DNA of 64,000 bases from Lachnospiraceae bacterium (lineage in GTDB: Bacteria; Bacillota; Clostridia; Lachnospirales; Lachnospiraceae). Within the stretch, counting starts at the first letter, position 1, and the number at the start of each line of letters is the position of its first letter. This document shows positions 44,634 through 54,205 of the stretch, in pieces. The notes below the pieces were generated by a model. It did not search any database. It was given only the letters and a program-made list of their open reading frames with translations, and was not told the origin of the DNA. The position numbers and the translations under genes are program-made. The stretch is taken from contig JAFVCL010000009.1 in NCBI GenBank assembly GCA_017479285.1, forward strand, positions 1 to 64,000, given 5' to 3'.

Positions 44634-44652
44634 TCAAAGGAGATACGAAAAA

Positions 44653-45972
44653 ATGACTAAGGTAGTTAAGTTCGGTGGAAGTTCACTTGCAAGTGCCGAG
44701 CAGTTCGAAAAGGTTGGAAGCATAATCCGTGCGGAGGAGGAGAGGCGCTTTGTTGTTCCCTCCGCCCCCGGAAAGAGATATAAAGAGGATACCAAGGTAA
44801 CCGATATGCTCTATGCCTGCTATGACCTTGCGGAGAAGGACAAGGATTTTTCAGGGCAGCTTGCGGAGATAAAGGCCAGATATGATGAGATCATAAAGGG
44901 ACTTAAGCTGGATCTCTCACTTGATGATGAGTTTAAGACCGTTGAGAAGAACTTTAAGGAAAAAGCCGGAAGGGATTACGCCGCATCGAGAGGTGAGTAC
45001 CTTAATGGACGCATTATGGCGGCATATCTGGGATTTGAGTTCATCGATTCCGCTACCGTTATTTTCTTTGATGAGGACGGAAACTTCGATGCCGACAAGA
45101 CTAACAAGATTCTCTCAAAGAAGCTTGAGAAGATGAATAACGCGGTGGTACCCGGATTCTACGGTTCATATCCGGACGGAAGAGTTAAGACATTCTCCAG
45201 AGGCGGATCCGATATTACCGGTTCCATCGTTGCTAAGGCGATCCACGCCGATGTATATGAGAACTGGACTGATGTATCCGGTATTTTTGTTACCGACCCC
45301 AGGATTATCGACAATCCCCAGAAGATCGAGACCATTACCTATCTCGAACTCAGAGAGCTTGCGTACATGGGCTTTTCCGTTCTTCACGAGGACGCTATTT
45401 TCCCCGTGAGAGTCGAGGGAATTCCCATCAATATCAAGAATACAAACGATCCCGCGGACAGCGGTACATGGATCGTGGGAAGCACCGGCCAGAAGTCCAG
45501 GTATACCATAACCGGTATCGCCGGAAAGAAGGGCTTCTGCTCCGTAAATATCGAGAAGGATATGATGAACTCCGAGGTGGGCTTCGGAAGAAAGGTTCTC
45601 CAGGCATTTGAGGAGAATAATATCTCCTTCGAGCATCTTCCCTCCGGAATAGATACTATGACTGTTTTTGTCCACCAGGACGAGTTTATCGACAAGGAGC
45701 AGAAGGTGGTATCCGCCATTCAGAGAATGGCTAAGCCTGACAAGATAGATATCGAGTCGGATCTTGCGCTCATCGCCGTCGTTGGACGGGGTATGAAGTC
45801 GGCAAGGGGAACTGCCGCAAGGATATTCTCCGCGCTTGCCCACGCACACATAAATGTAAAGATGATCGATCAGGGCTCCTCCGAGATGAATATTATCATC
45901 GGTGTTACCAACGAGGATTTTGAGAATGCCATAAGGGCCATCTATAATATTTTTGTGGAAACTTGTCTGTAA
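44653..45972 (+). CDS. lysC: Aspartate kinase
   Basis: A 439-residue enzyme phosphorylating aspartate, the first step to lysine, threonine and methionine. It shows KFGGSSLAS near the N-terminus, VVPSAPGKR, SRGEYLNGRIMA, and FSRGGSDITGSIVAKAIHADVYENWTD shortened here to its key parts SRGGSDITGS. Two ACT domains lie in the last 150 residues (about 290-439), the site of amino-acid feedback control. AAAGGAGATACG precedes the start. It is coupled to hom, and the next gene begins 17 bases after its stop. Confidence 0.95.
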   Translation: MTKVVKFGGSSLASAEQFEKVGSIIRAEEERRFVVPSAPGKRYKEDTKVTDMLYACYDLAEKDKDFSGQLAEIKARYDEIIKGLKLDLSLDDEFKTVEKNFKEKAGRDYAASRGEYLNGRIMAAYLGFEFIDSATVIFFDEDGNFDADKTNKILSKKLEKMNNAVVPGFYGSYPDGRVKTFSRGGSDITGSIVAKAIHADVYENWTDVSGIFVTDPRIIDNPQKIETITYLELRELAYMGFSVLHEDAIFPVRVEGIPINIKNTNDPADSGTWIVGSTGQKSRYTITGIAGKKGFCSVNIEKDMMNSEVGFGRKVLQAFEENNISFEHLPSGIDTMTVFVHQDEFIDKEQKVVSAIQRMAKPDKIDIESDLALIAVVGRGMKSARGTAARIFSALAHAHINVKMIDQGSSEMNIIIGVTNEDFENAIRAIYNIFVETCL

Positions 45973-45989
45973 AGACGGAGAGCATAAGA

Positions 45990-47936
45990 ATGTCAAAAAA
46001 GAAGAACAGAAACAAAAGAACTGAATATAAGCGCCCTGAGATGAAAGCGGCTGTGGTTAATGCGGAAAGCCCGGAAGATGAAGCGGAAGAGACTTTTGAG
46101 GACGGGGAAGCGACGGAGGATACCGGAGCGTTAACGGAAGATGCCAAAGCTGAAGCTGCGGAGGCTTACGAGTCCGGAGAGACTCCCGAAACTGCCGGAA
46201 ATGAAGAGGAAGAGGATGAGCAGAACGGGGGGAAAGCTTCGGAAGCGGACACGGAGAATGCCGGGAGCGGCGAGGATTCAGAGCCTGCCGGGGATACCGG
46301 GGCGGACGCGGAAAAGGCACCGGAAGACTTTGAAAATCGGGAGCCTGTATCGGAGGAGGTTTTCTTTGATGCAGATTCTGAGGAGAGAGAGATAATCGAC
46401 GCCGCGACAAAGGGGGACAGCGAGAGTAAAGCTGCTCCGGAGGAGGGCGAGGAACCGAGAGAATCGAAGTATTCCGAGGAGGCGCGGGAGGAGTTTGAGA
46501 AGGCTCAAAAACAGCAGAAGGAAAATGCGAAAAAGAGCTTTAAAGAGCGTTCGGAGAGCATTGAAAAGAGCAGAGAGTATGATGAGAAGAGAGCTGCCAG
46601 ACATGCAAGGAGGATAAGAAATCAGATCATTTCTTATGTGGTGATATTTGCTTTCCTTGCGATTATCTGCGGGGGCGGAGCATTTCTGGTAAAGCATTTT
46701 TTAATAGATGGGGGAGTGTTCTCAAAGAAAGCTGAAGAACCTGTCATCACTGAGGAACAACAGGAGCAGATAGAGGAACTCGTTGGCGAGGAAGAAGAAT
46801 TGGAGCCTGTTATAACCGAGGAACCTGTCACTGAGGCTCCAAGCGTTGAGGAACTCCCCGAGATACTTGAGCCTGTTATAACTGAGGAGCCTGTTAATGC
46901 CCTTGATGAATATGTTGACGGACTGATCGCTTCAATGAGTCTTGAGGATAAGGTTTCCGGTATCATAATGACTTCGCCCGAGGCTCTGACAAAGGTTACG
47001 CTTGCTACCGTGGCAGGTGACGGAACCAGAGCGGCCCTTGAGAATTACAAGGTCGGCGGTATAGTTTATGCGGCAAAGAATGTTACGAGCCATGACCAGT
47101 TCAGGGATATGATGGCAGGAACTCTTACCATGGTGGATGATACAACCTTCCTTGCTATCGCGGAGGAGGGCGGAAACAACGCCAGTCCCGTTGCAAAGGT
47201 TGATTTCTATGAGACTGCGCTGAGGGCTTCGGAGGTTGCCGAGACAAACGATGTGGCAAATGCCTACAATGTCGGAAGTACTATCGGTACGGCTTTAAAA
47301 GCCCTGGGACTTAATCTTGATCTTGCACCGATTGCGGATCTTTCCAGCGATGCGCCGGAGAGCCTTGACGGACGAACCTATGGAAGCGATGCGGGTAATG
47401 TCCTCGGATATGTAAGCTCCATGGAGGATGGTCTTGAATCCGCGGGGGTTACGGCATGTCTTAAGTATTTCCCCGGACAGGGCTACGCCGGGGCAAATCC
47501 CGAATTTGGAAGAACCGTTATAAACAAGACGGAAGAGGAGTACAGAAAAGGCGATTTTCTGGTATACGAGGCATGTATCCAAAACGGTACGAAGATGATA
47601 ATGATGAGCAACGCTGTTGTAGCTGCATTTGATGACAGCCAGCCCGCAACACTTTCCGAAGCTATTGTTACCGGAATCCTCAGAAATGAGCTTGGATTTG
47701 ACGGAGTTATTCTTTCCGGTAATCTTGGGGATGTGGCGATAGGTGATTATTACACGGTTGAGGATGCGGCAGTGAACGCTCTTAAGGCAGGTTGTGATAT
47801 GCTTTACAATCCCACCGATTTTGAGACTGCCTATAACGCGATCATATCCGCAGTCGGAGACGGCGTTATCTCGGAGGAGCGGATAAATGATGCTTTAAGG
47901 AGAATATATCGTATTAAATATGCAGACAAGGTCTGA
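45990..47936 (+). CDS. Membrane-anchored NagZ-like GH3 domain protein, probably catalytically dead
   Basis: A 648-residue protein. Residues 1-200 are cytoplasmic and very acidic (Glu, Asp, Ala, Gly, Ser), followed by a basic patch and one membrane helix (about 212-238). An external Glu/Pro/Val repeat (EEPVITEEP-like, to about 305) follows. Residues 310-648 resemble family 3 beta-N-acetylglucosaminidase (NagZ). The residues expected for catalysis are changed. KHFPGHG reads KYFPGQG (492-498), the DSH dyad reads NPE (503-505), and the nucleophile motif SDxL reads SGNL (Gly 577). I infer a structural or sugar-binding role. It lies between lysC and hemW, overlapping the latter by 17 bases. Confidence 0.75.
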   Translation: MSKKKNRNKRTEYKRPEMKAAVVNAESPEDEAEETFEDGEATEDTGALTEDAKAEAAEAYESGETPETAGNEEEEDEQNGGKASEADTENAGSGEDSEPAGDTGADAEKAPEDFENREPVSEEVFFDADSEEREIIDAATKGDSESKAAPEEGEEPRESKYSEEAREEFEKAQKQQKENAKKSFKERSESIEKSREYDEKRAARHARRIRNQIISYVVIFAFLAIICGGGAFLVKHFLIDGGVFSKKAEEPVITEEQQEQIEELVGEEEELEPVITEEPVTEAPSVEELPEILEPVITEEPVNALDEYVDGLIASMSLEDKVSGIIMTSPEALTKVTLATVAGDGTRAALENYKVGGIVYAAKNVTSHDQFRDMMAGTLTMVDDTTFLAIAEEGGNNASPVAKVDFYETALRASEVAETNDVANAYNVGSTIGTALKALGLNLDLAPIADLSSDAPESLDGRTYGSDAGNVLGYVSSMEDGLESAGVTACLKYFPGQGYAGANPEFGRTVINKTEEEYRKGDFLVYEACIQNGTKMIMMSNAVVAAFDDSQPATLSEAIVTGILRNELGFDGVILSGNLGDVAIGDYYTVEDAAVNALKAGCDMLYNPTDFETAYNAIISAVGDGVISEERINDALRRIYRIKYADKV

Positions 47937-49110
47937 GCTTGAAATTTATGTTCATATCCCCTTTTGCGTAAGGAAGTGCAATTATTGTGATTTTCTTTCA
48001 TTCCCTTCGGATGAGAATGCAAGAAACGAATACATTTCAGCGCTGTATAACGAGATCGGACTTTCAGGCAAAAGATATGAAAAGTTTAATGTGGCGCACA
48101 GGTCCGGAGAGGGTCTTTGCGTCACTTCTTTTTTTGCCGGAGGCGGAACACCGACGGTTATCGGAGGAAAAGGACTCGCGGAGCTTTTAAGACGCGTAAA
48201 GGAAGCCTTTGTCTTTTCAAAGGACGCGGAGATCACGGCAGAATGTAACCCGGGAACGGTTACGGAAAAGGATCTTATATTGCTCAGGAATGCGGGCTTT
48301 AACAGGCTGAGCATCGGACTTCAGAGCGCGGTTGAAGGGGAATTGAAAAGCCTCGGGAGGATACACGATTTCGGGAGGTTTAAGGAGACATACGACGCGG
48401 CGGTATCTGCGGGCTTTGACAATATAAATGTGGATATCATGACGGCCATTCCGGGACAGAGCACGGTATCCCTGGCGGAGACGATTGAAAAGATACTCCA
48501 CCTTGACCCAAGACCGGAGCATATTTCCGCGTACAGTCTGATAATAGAGCCGGGGACGATGTTTTACGACATGAACGAGAGGGGGGAGCTTAAGCTGCCT
48601 TCCGAGGATACGGAAAGGCTCATGCACTGGCAGGTTATAGATACCCTTGAAAAAAACGGATACAGACTTTACGAGCTTTCCAATCTTGCCCTGCCCGGAT
48701 ATGAGTGCAGACATAATACCGGATACTGGACGGGAAAGCAGTATCTCGGTTTCGGGCTGGGGGCAGCATCTTATTTTGGGGATGAGCGGTTTACAAATAC
48801 AAGGAATATGGCGGAATATCTTGGATTCTGGGGACAGCCCGGTATTTATCAGGAAAGACCACTCGAAGAAAAGGAAGTATTAAGCCTTGAAGATAAGATG
48901 TCGGAGTTTATGTTCCTGGGTCTAAGGATGACGGACGGTATTGACTGTGATGAATTCAGGATAAGATTCGGGCTTGATATTAAGGATGTATACGGAGCGG
49001 AGATAGATAAGCATACTAAAGAAGGGCTTCTTTTAAAAGAGGGAAAAAGGCTGAGATTATCACGAAGAGGGCAGGATGTGGCAAACTATGTGTTCGCGGA
49101 CTTTGTGTGA
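47920..49110 (+). CDS. hemW: HemW, radical SAM heme chaperone family
   Basis: A 396-residue radical SAM protein. The cluster motif is IPFCVRKCNYCDF with Cys 16, 20 and 23. It continues with GGGTPTVIGG, LSIGLQSAVEGELKSLGR and the HemW C-terminal pattern YLGFGLGAASYFG. Family members bind heme rather than acting as coproporphyrinogen oxidase; in anaerobes the role is unclear. The ATG at 47920 has only a distant AAGGAG; coupling from the upstream gene (17-base overlap) probably drives translation. A second protein of this family, HemZ, is at 59285. Confidence 0.92.
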   Translation: MQTRSELEIYVHIPFCVRKCNYCDFLSFPSDENARNEYISALYNEIGLSGKRYEKFNVAHRSGEGLCVTSFFAGGGTPTVIGGKGLAELLRRVKEAFVFSKDAEITAECNPGTVTEKDLILLRNAGFNRLSIGLQSAVEGELKSLGRIHDFGRFKETYDAAVSAGFDNINVDIMTAIPGQSTVSLAETIEKILHLDPRPEHISAYSLIIEPGTMFYDMNERGELKLPSEDTERLMHWQVIDTLEKNGYRLYELSNLALPGYECRHNTGYWTGKQYLGFGLGAASYFGDERFTNTRNMAEYLGFWGQPGIYQERPLEEKEVLSLEDKMSEFMFLGLRMTDGIDCDEFRIRFGLDIKDVYGAEIDKHTKEGLLLKEGKRLRLSRRGQDVANYVFADFV

Positions 49111-49131
49111 AGCCGGTGCGTAAATATATTC

Positions 49132-49161
49132 TTGATTTTGTTTATACACCTATATTATAAT
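49132..49161 (+). promoter_or_regulatory. Promoter of the HD-domain / pilT operon
   Basis: TTGATT (49132-49137), an 18-base spacer and consensus TATAAT (49156-49161), about 58 bases before the start codon. Confidence 0.78.
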
Positions 49162-49218
49162 AATCTATGTATTTTATCTTTATTTACAATATGGAAATGA
49201 CTAGATCGGAGAGAGCGC

Positions 49219-50334
49219 ATGAAATTTGTCAGAATGGAAAATCTAAAAACCGGCATGAGACTTGCCAGACCGATCTATTCCAAGAACGGTGTTCTATTGT
49301 TTGAGCGCGATTCACAGTTATCCCAGCAGGCAATCGAAAGTGTAAAGAATTTCGGACTTCTCGGCATATATATCCTTGAGCCTGCCGAGCCTCTTCCGCC
49401 CATGTCAGAGGAGGACAAGGAGTTTGAGCGTTTCCAGATAATGACGGTTGCGGGAATACAGGATGAGCTTGAAAGGATACTTTCTACAAGGCATACGAAG
49501 AATATTCTCAATATTGCGACCCAGATAATAAGAAATTACGGACACATGGACGGTAAGATCAATTTTTACCAGAATCTGCGGAGCCGTGATGATTTCGTTG
49601 CGAGACATGCGCTTAATGTGGCTATGCTCTGCGCGCTCATGTCGCATGTTTTAAATTTACCGAGAGAAGACCAGCAAAGACTTATTTTTGCGGCTCTTGT
49701 GCATGACATAGGCAGAGTTAAATCCAAGAACAGCGAGATATATGATAACAGCGGAAATTCGGAGCTTCGTCACGCTCTTTTTGTCGAAACACTGGGAGTT
49801 TATGATGTCATAGAGGAGAGTTTTGCCACCGATGGTTCTGCCATAAAGAGGATCTGTACACAGGCGATCAAAAAACAGATGGATTATGAGGAGGGCAAGG
49901 AATCCTCATTGTCCATCGAGAAGATGGTGACCGGCGCAAAGATACTCCATATAGCGAATGTGTACGATGAAAAGACCGCCATGAACCTCAGCGGTGAGAG
50001 CGAGTCTGAGGTTAAGGCTATAAAGGAGTTCATCGACCATCCGGAGGTTTACGACGAGGAGGTTGTCAAAGCGCTTATAGCCTCCATTAATATTTTGTTC
50101 CCCGGAGTCAGCGTAGAGCTCAGCACCGGAGAGAAGGCTCTCGTCCTCGTTGAGAATGTGTTTAATATCCTTCAGCCCACCGTTCTTTCCTTCAAGGACA
50201 ATTCCATACTTGATCTTTCACTGAAGGCAAATAATGATATCTATGTTAAGGATATTATGAAGACGCTTGATAACAGATACATAATGGATACAGATTCATT
50301 AAAAAATTTCACAGGGGGTTCAGGCAATGCTTGA
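49219..50334 (+). CDS. HD-domain protein related to HD-GYP, without the GYP motif
   Basis: A 371-residue protein. Residues 1-60 resemble the DUF3391-like N-terminus of HD-GYP proteins (LKTGMRLARPIYSKNGVLLFE). The HD domain shows RHALNVAMLCALMSHVLNLP and LVHDIGRVKS (His 162, Asp 163). The HHERxDGxGYP segment of c-di-GMP phosphodiesterases is missing; a shorter stretch with ILHIANVYDEKTA follows. It may hydrolyse c-di-GMP weakly, or only bind and signal. The end overlaps pilT by eight bases, which suggests a role in controlling pilus retraction. Confidence 0.8.
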   Translation: MKFVRMENLKTGMRLARPIYSKNGVLLFERDSQLSQQAIESVKNFGLLGIYILEPAEPLPPMSEEDKEFERFQIMTVAGIQDELERILSTRHTKNILNIATQIIRNYGHMDGKINFYQNLRSRDDFVARHALNVAMLCALMSHVLNLPREDQQRLIFAALVHDIGRVKSKNSEIYDNSGNSELRHALFVETLGVYDVIEESFATDGSAIKRICTQAIKKQMDYEEGKESSLSIEKMVTGAKILHIANVYDEKTAMNLSGESESEVKAIKEFIDHPEVYDEEVVKALIASINILFPGVSVELSTGEKALVLVENVFNILQPTVLSFKDNSILDLSLKANNDIYVKDIMKTLDNRYIMDTDSLKNFTGGSGNA

Positions 50335-51382
50335 TATCGAAGAAGTCTTAAAGAAAGCCAAGGAAGCGGGAGCCAGTGATGTTCACATCACGGTTGGTAT
50401 TCCGCCGAAAATGCGTGTAAACGGAAATCTGATAACAATGGATGAGTATCAGAGAATGCTTCCCGCAGATACGCTTGACGTTGTCCTTAATATAACGACG
50501 GACGCGCAGCGTGCAAAGTTTGAGGAGCGCGGTGAGTTTGATATGTCATTCTCAATCCCGAATGTGGGAAGATACCGTGTAAACATTTACAAGCAGAGAG
50601 GCTCTGCCAGCCTTGCGTTCCGTCTTGTAGGCACCGTAGTTCCTTCGCCCGAGTCACTGGGACTTCCTCCCTCGGTGGTAGAGTTGTACCAGAGAAAGCG
50701 CGGACTCATCCTTGTTACCGGACCCACCGGAAGCGGTAAATCCACGACTCTTGCAGCTATAATCGACAAGATAAATAATTTCCGTGACGCCCATGTTATT
50801 ACTCTTGAGGATCCCATCGAGTATCTTCATCAGCATAAGATGTCCATGGTAAACCAGAGAGAGATAGGTCTTGACTCCAACAACTATGCGAATGCCCTTC
50901 GCGCGGCTCTCCGTGAGGACCCCGATGTTATTCTCGTGGGAGAGATGAGAGACTTTGAGACCATAAGCGTTGCCATAACCGCAGCCGAGACCGGTCACCT
51001 TGTGCTTTCAACACTCCACACCATCGGAGCGGCAAGCACCGTAGACCGTGTTATCGATGTATTCCCGCCCCACCAGCAGCAGCAGATCAGGGTTCAGCTT
51101 GCAAATGTGCTTGAGGCGGTTGTATCCCAGCAGCTTATCCCCACAGCGGACGGCAAGGGCCGTGTAGCCGCATTCGAGGTAATGCACGCAAACCACGCCG
51201 TAAGAAACCTTATTCGTGAAGGTAAATCCCACCAGCTCGCTTCCGTAATGCAGACAAACAGGAAGATGGGTATGATTACCATGGACGAAGCAATCCAGGC
51301 ACTTTACTTCGACGGCAGGATCGACAGGGAGCAGGCCGTAAACTTCGCGCAGGATCCCGATGCTATGGAGATGAAACTATAA
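50327..51382 (+). CDS. pilT: PilT, type IV pilus retraction ATPase
   Basis: A 351-residue hexameric secretion-type ATPase that depolymerises type IV pili. It has the N-terminal PAS-like part (ASDVHITVGIPPKMRVNG), Walker A GPTGSGKSTTL (from residue 132), Asp box THVITLEDPIE-like segment (AHVITLEDPIEYLHQHK), Walker B DVILVGEMRD, His box ETGHLVLSTLHT, and the PilT-type C-terminus with VIDVFPPHQQQQIR. No pilin, PilB or PilC gene is in the window. It is coupled to the HD-domain gene and converges on comM, with six bases of overlap between the two ends. Confidence 0.95.
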   Translation: MLDIEEVLKKAKEAGASDVHITVGIPPKMRVNGNLITMDEYQRMLPADTLDVVLNITTDAQRAKFEERGEFDMSFSIPNVGRYRVNIYKQRGSASLAFRLVGTVVPSPESLGLPPSVVELYQRKRGLILVTGPTGSGKSTTLAAIIDKINNFRDAHVITLEDPIEYLHQHKMSMVNQREIGLDSNNYANALRAALREDPDVILVGEMRDFETISVAITAAETGHLVLSTLHTIGAASTVDRVIDVFPPHQQQQIRVQLANVLEAVVSQQLIPTADGKGRVAAFEVMHANHAVRNLIREGKSHQLASVMQTNRKMGMITMDEAIQALYFDGRIDREQAVNFAQDPDAMEMKL

Positions 51383-52924
51383 TCCTTTCCAGTAATCAAA
51401 GTTCGGACGGAAGGATACTGCTTCCAGAATGTGCTTTTGCAGTATGAGACCGGAGCCTTCAAGATCGGCAATGGTCCTTGCGACGCGCAGGATACGGTGG
51501 TAGGAACGAAGGCTTAAGGAGAGTTTGTCATACAGGTTTTCGGTGAACTCTTTAACGCTTTTATCCGTTAAGCAGTATTTCTCAATATCGGTTCCGCTTA
51601 TTTCAGAATTAAAACGGTATGCAGTACCTGCATATCGTTTTTTTTGTATTTCTCTTGCTGCTGCGACTCTGTCTCGCATTTCGGAGCTTGTAAGCCCGGA
51701 GGAGCTTGCTTTTATATCCTTAAGGGGTACGCGGCTCATCTCGACGCACAGATCGATCCTGTCAAGTATGGGACCCGATATTTTCTTGAGATATTTCTGT
51801 ATCACAGGCTCCGTGCAGCGGCACCTGTTTCTGTCCGGATAATATCCGCAGGGACAGGGATTCATGGCACAGATAAGCAGAAAATCGGAAGGATAGCTTA
51901 CCACATAGTTTGCCCTTGATATGTTTACGGCATGATCCTCAAGAGGCTGTCGGAGGCTGTCTATGTTGTTTCTGTCAAACTCCGTAAATTCATCAAGAAA
52001 AAGTACGGATCTGTGGGCGAGGGAGACGGCTCCGGGCTTTGGGGTTTTTCCGCCGCCTAAAAGCGCGGCTCTTGTAATTGAATGGTGGGGAGCCTCGATA
52101 TGTCTTGAGGTTATCAGCGGACTATCCTTGGGGAGTTTTCCGGCGACGCTGTGGATAGCGGTGACCTCAAGGCTTTCCTCCAGCGACAGGGGTGGCAGGA
52201 TGGAGGGTATCCTTTTAGCGATAAGGGATTTTCCGACTCCCGGAGGTCCTGTCATAAGCATACTGTGAAACCCTGCGGCGGAGATCATGGATGCTCTTTT
52301 GGCGGTTTCCTGGCCGGAGACATCACAAAAGTCCGGCTGCTCATCAATACTGTTTTCCGGCGCGTTAAATAGAGCGTTAATATCAATCGTCTGAACGGGT
52401 ATGGGAGCACTGTTTTTATCCCTGAGATATTTTGTGAGCGTAAGAATGTCCGAAGCGCCCCGGACATTTATACCGGGTATGACTGCACCCTCGGAAGCAT
52501 TTTCCGCGGGAACGATGCATTCCTTAATGCCGCTTTTTGCTGCGCTGCTTACAATGGGAAGTACGCCACGGACAGGCTTGATCTCGCCGTTAAGCCCAAG
52601 CTCGCCGATAAAGAGTATCCCATCGGCGCAGGAGACCGGGATGGCTCCGGAGGCGGTAAGAAGTCCGATGGCAACGGGAAGGTCGTATGCGGTTCCTTCT
52701 TTATGCAAATCCGCGGGTGAGAGATTGACCGTTATTTTTGCGATGGGGACCGACAGTCCCGTGTTTTTGAGTGCCGAGATAACGCGCTCTTTGGATTCTC
52801 TTACTTCGTTCCCCGGACATCCGACCATGGAAAATGAGGGAAGACCGGAGGATACATCCACCTCCACATTTACCATTGTTGCCCCGACGCCGATAAGAGC
52901 TGCTGAAATAATCCTGCTGTACAT
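51377..52924 (-). CDS. comM: YifB/ComM-family Mg-chelatase-like AAA+ ATPase
   Basis: A 515-residue cytoplasmic protein. The N-terminal Lon-like domain shows VEVDVSSGLPSFSMVGCP and VNLSPADLHKEG. The AAA+ module has Walker A GPPGVGKSLIAKR and RSVLFLDEFTEF, then a Cys-rich stretch NPCPCGYYPDRNRCRC and a C-terminal helical lid. In naturally competent bacteria ComM is a helicase promoting branch migration during integration of taken-up DNA. The ATG at 52924 follows AAAGAGG. It is 13 bases downstream of dprA in the same transcript. Confidence 0.92.
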   Translation of the reverse strand: MYSRIISAALIGVGATMVNVEVDVSSGLPSFSMVGCPGNEVRESKERVISALKNTGLSVPIAKITVNLSPADLHKEGTAYDLPVAIGLLTASGAIPVSCADGILFIGELGLNGEIKPVRGVLPIVSSAAKSGIKECIVPAENASEGAVIPGINVRGASDILTLTKYLRDKNSAPIPVQTIDINALFNAPENSIDEQPDFCDVSGQETAKRASMISAAGFHSMLMTGPPGVGKSLIAKRIPSILPPLSLEESLEVTAIHSVAGKLPKDSPLITSRHIEAPHHSITRAALLGGGKTPKPGAVSLAHRSVLFLDEFTEFDRNNIDSLRQPLEDHAVNISRANYVVSYPSDFLLICAMNPCPCGYYPDRNRCRCTEPVIQKYLKKISGPILDRIDLCVEMSRVPLKDIKASSSGLTSSEMRDRVAAAREIQKKRYAGTAYRFNSEISGTDIEKYCLTDKSVKEFTENLYDKLSLSLRSYHRILRVARTIADLEGSGLILQKHILEAVSFRPNFDYWKGL

Positions 52925-52937
52925 AATTACCTCTTTC

Positions 52938-54110
52938 CTAATTTCGTATATAACACCCCTGACTGACCTGACGGATATGACCGCTGATAAGAAGCTGCAT
53001 AAGGATAAGCGAGACGGTAGTATAATCCATATCGGCAAGCTGCATACATATTTCGTCTATCGTCCGGGGAGTGAGTGTTACCTTTTCCCATACCTTTTTT
53101 TCATCCCCGGTAAGACCGGGCTTAGCGGTTTCATCTCCGGAAAAGTTTTTATGGAGCTTTTGGAGCTCCTTTGAAAACCGGGTATGGGGGATTATGCTGC
53201 CTCTGCTTTCATAGGCTCCGGCAGAGGCTTTTGCGGCACAGATCTCCTGCAGCTCCCCGATGAATATTTCTGGGGAGAGAAATACATTTGCTCCCTGCCC
53301 GATAAGGGCGTTACATCCGTCGCTCAGTCTGTCCGTTATGCGGCCGGGAACTGCAAAAACCTCCCGGCCCTGCTCCAGCGCCATATCGACGGTTATAAGA
53401 GTCCCGCTCCTCTGCCTTGCCTCGATTACGACAACGGCATCGCTAAGTCCGCTTACTATGCGGTTTCTCGGGGGAAAATTAGCGGGAAGGGCAGGCTCGC
53501 CCGGGGCGTAGGAGGAGATTATACCGCCCTTTTCCGGCAGCTTTTCGTAGAGCCCGCGATTTGAAGCCGGGTAGCAGATATCTGCTCCGCATCCAAGGAC
53601 GGCGTAGGAGCTTCCTCCGCTCTGAAGAGCAGCCGACTGGCTTATACCGTCGATGCCGATGGCCATTCCGCTTATCACATTTACACCCATCTTTCCAAGG
53701 TATTCTCCGAGGGTTCTCGCGATATGTTCTCCGTAAGCGGAACACTGCCTTGCGCCTATTACCGCGACAGACGGCGTATTGCTTTGTGGGAGGTTCCCTA
53801 TATACCATATTCCAAGGGGAGCATCGGGGATTTCCTTCAGCCGCCGGGGGTAGGACTCCTCGAAAAAGCTCACAAAGCTTATTTTTTCTTTTCCTGACTC
53901 AGGACCACTGTTTTTCGGAGCGCGTTCCGACAGGTCAAGAACAGCCCTTACAAGGGAGGGAGGAAGGAGATTTTTTAAAAGGGCTTCCTCCGCTCCCAAT
54001 ACCGCGGATGCGCATCCGAAGCGGTTTATAAGTTCCATCCCGGTCCTGCCGTTAAGACCCTTTATCCCGCATAAAAGCTCTATGAATTTTTTTTCGTGAT
54101 TTATGTCCAT
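52938..54110 (-). CDS. dprA: DNA-processing protein DprA
   Basis: A 390-residue protein that loads RecA on incoming single-stranded DNA. The N-terminal helical domain contains FGCASAVLGAEEALL. The Rossmann domain shows VAVIGARQCSAYGEHIA, SGMAIGIDGISQSAAL (relatives often have Arg in SGxARGID), LGCGADICYP and FPPRNRIVSGLSDAVVVIEA. A C-terminal winged-helix domain follows. It heads the dprA-comM transcript, with CGGAGGGG before the ATG. Its predicted leader of about 157 bases holds an unusual GC-rich structured element. Confidence 0.95.
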   Translation of the reverse strand: MDINHEKKFIELLCGIKGLNGRTGMELINRFGCASAVLGAEEALLKNLLPPSLVRAVLDLSERAPKNSGPESGKEKISFVSFFEESYPRRLKEIPDAPLGIWYIGNLPQSNTPSVAVIGARQCSAYGEHIARTLGEYLGKMGVNVISGMAIGIDGISQSAALQSGGSSYAVLGCGADICYPASNRGLYEKLPEKGGIISSYAPGEPALPANFPPRNRIVSGLSDAVVVIEARQRSGTLITVDMALEQGREVFAVPGRITDRLSDGCNALIGQGANVFLSPEIFIGELQEICAAKASAGAYESRGSIIPHTRFSKELQKLHKNFSGDETAKPGLTGDEKKVWEKVTLTPRTIDEICMQLADMDYTTVSLILMQLLISGHIRQVSQGCYIRN

Positions 54111-54205
54111 TACCCCTCCGTTAAAAAATCACCATTAAACCGTAAAAAACGTATAAAAGTACAGGCATATACAGAAAAGGTTTCGCGTTTTTCCGTAAAA
54201 AAATG

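Noticed and set aside
45166..45996. 276-codon frame opposite lysC
   Set aside because: It mirrors a highly conserved aspartate kinase and has no own motifs.
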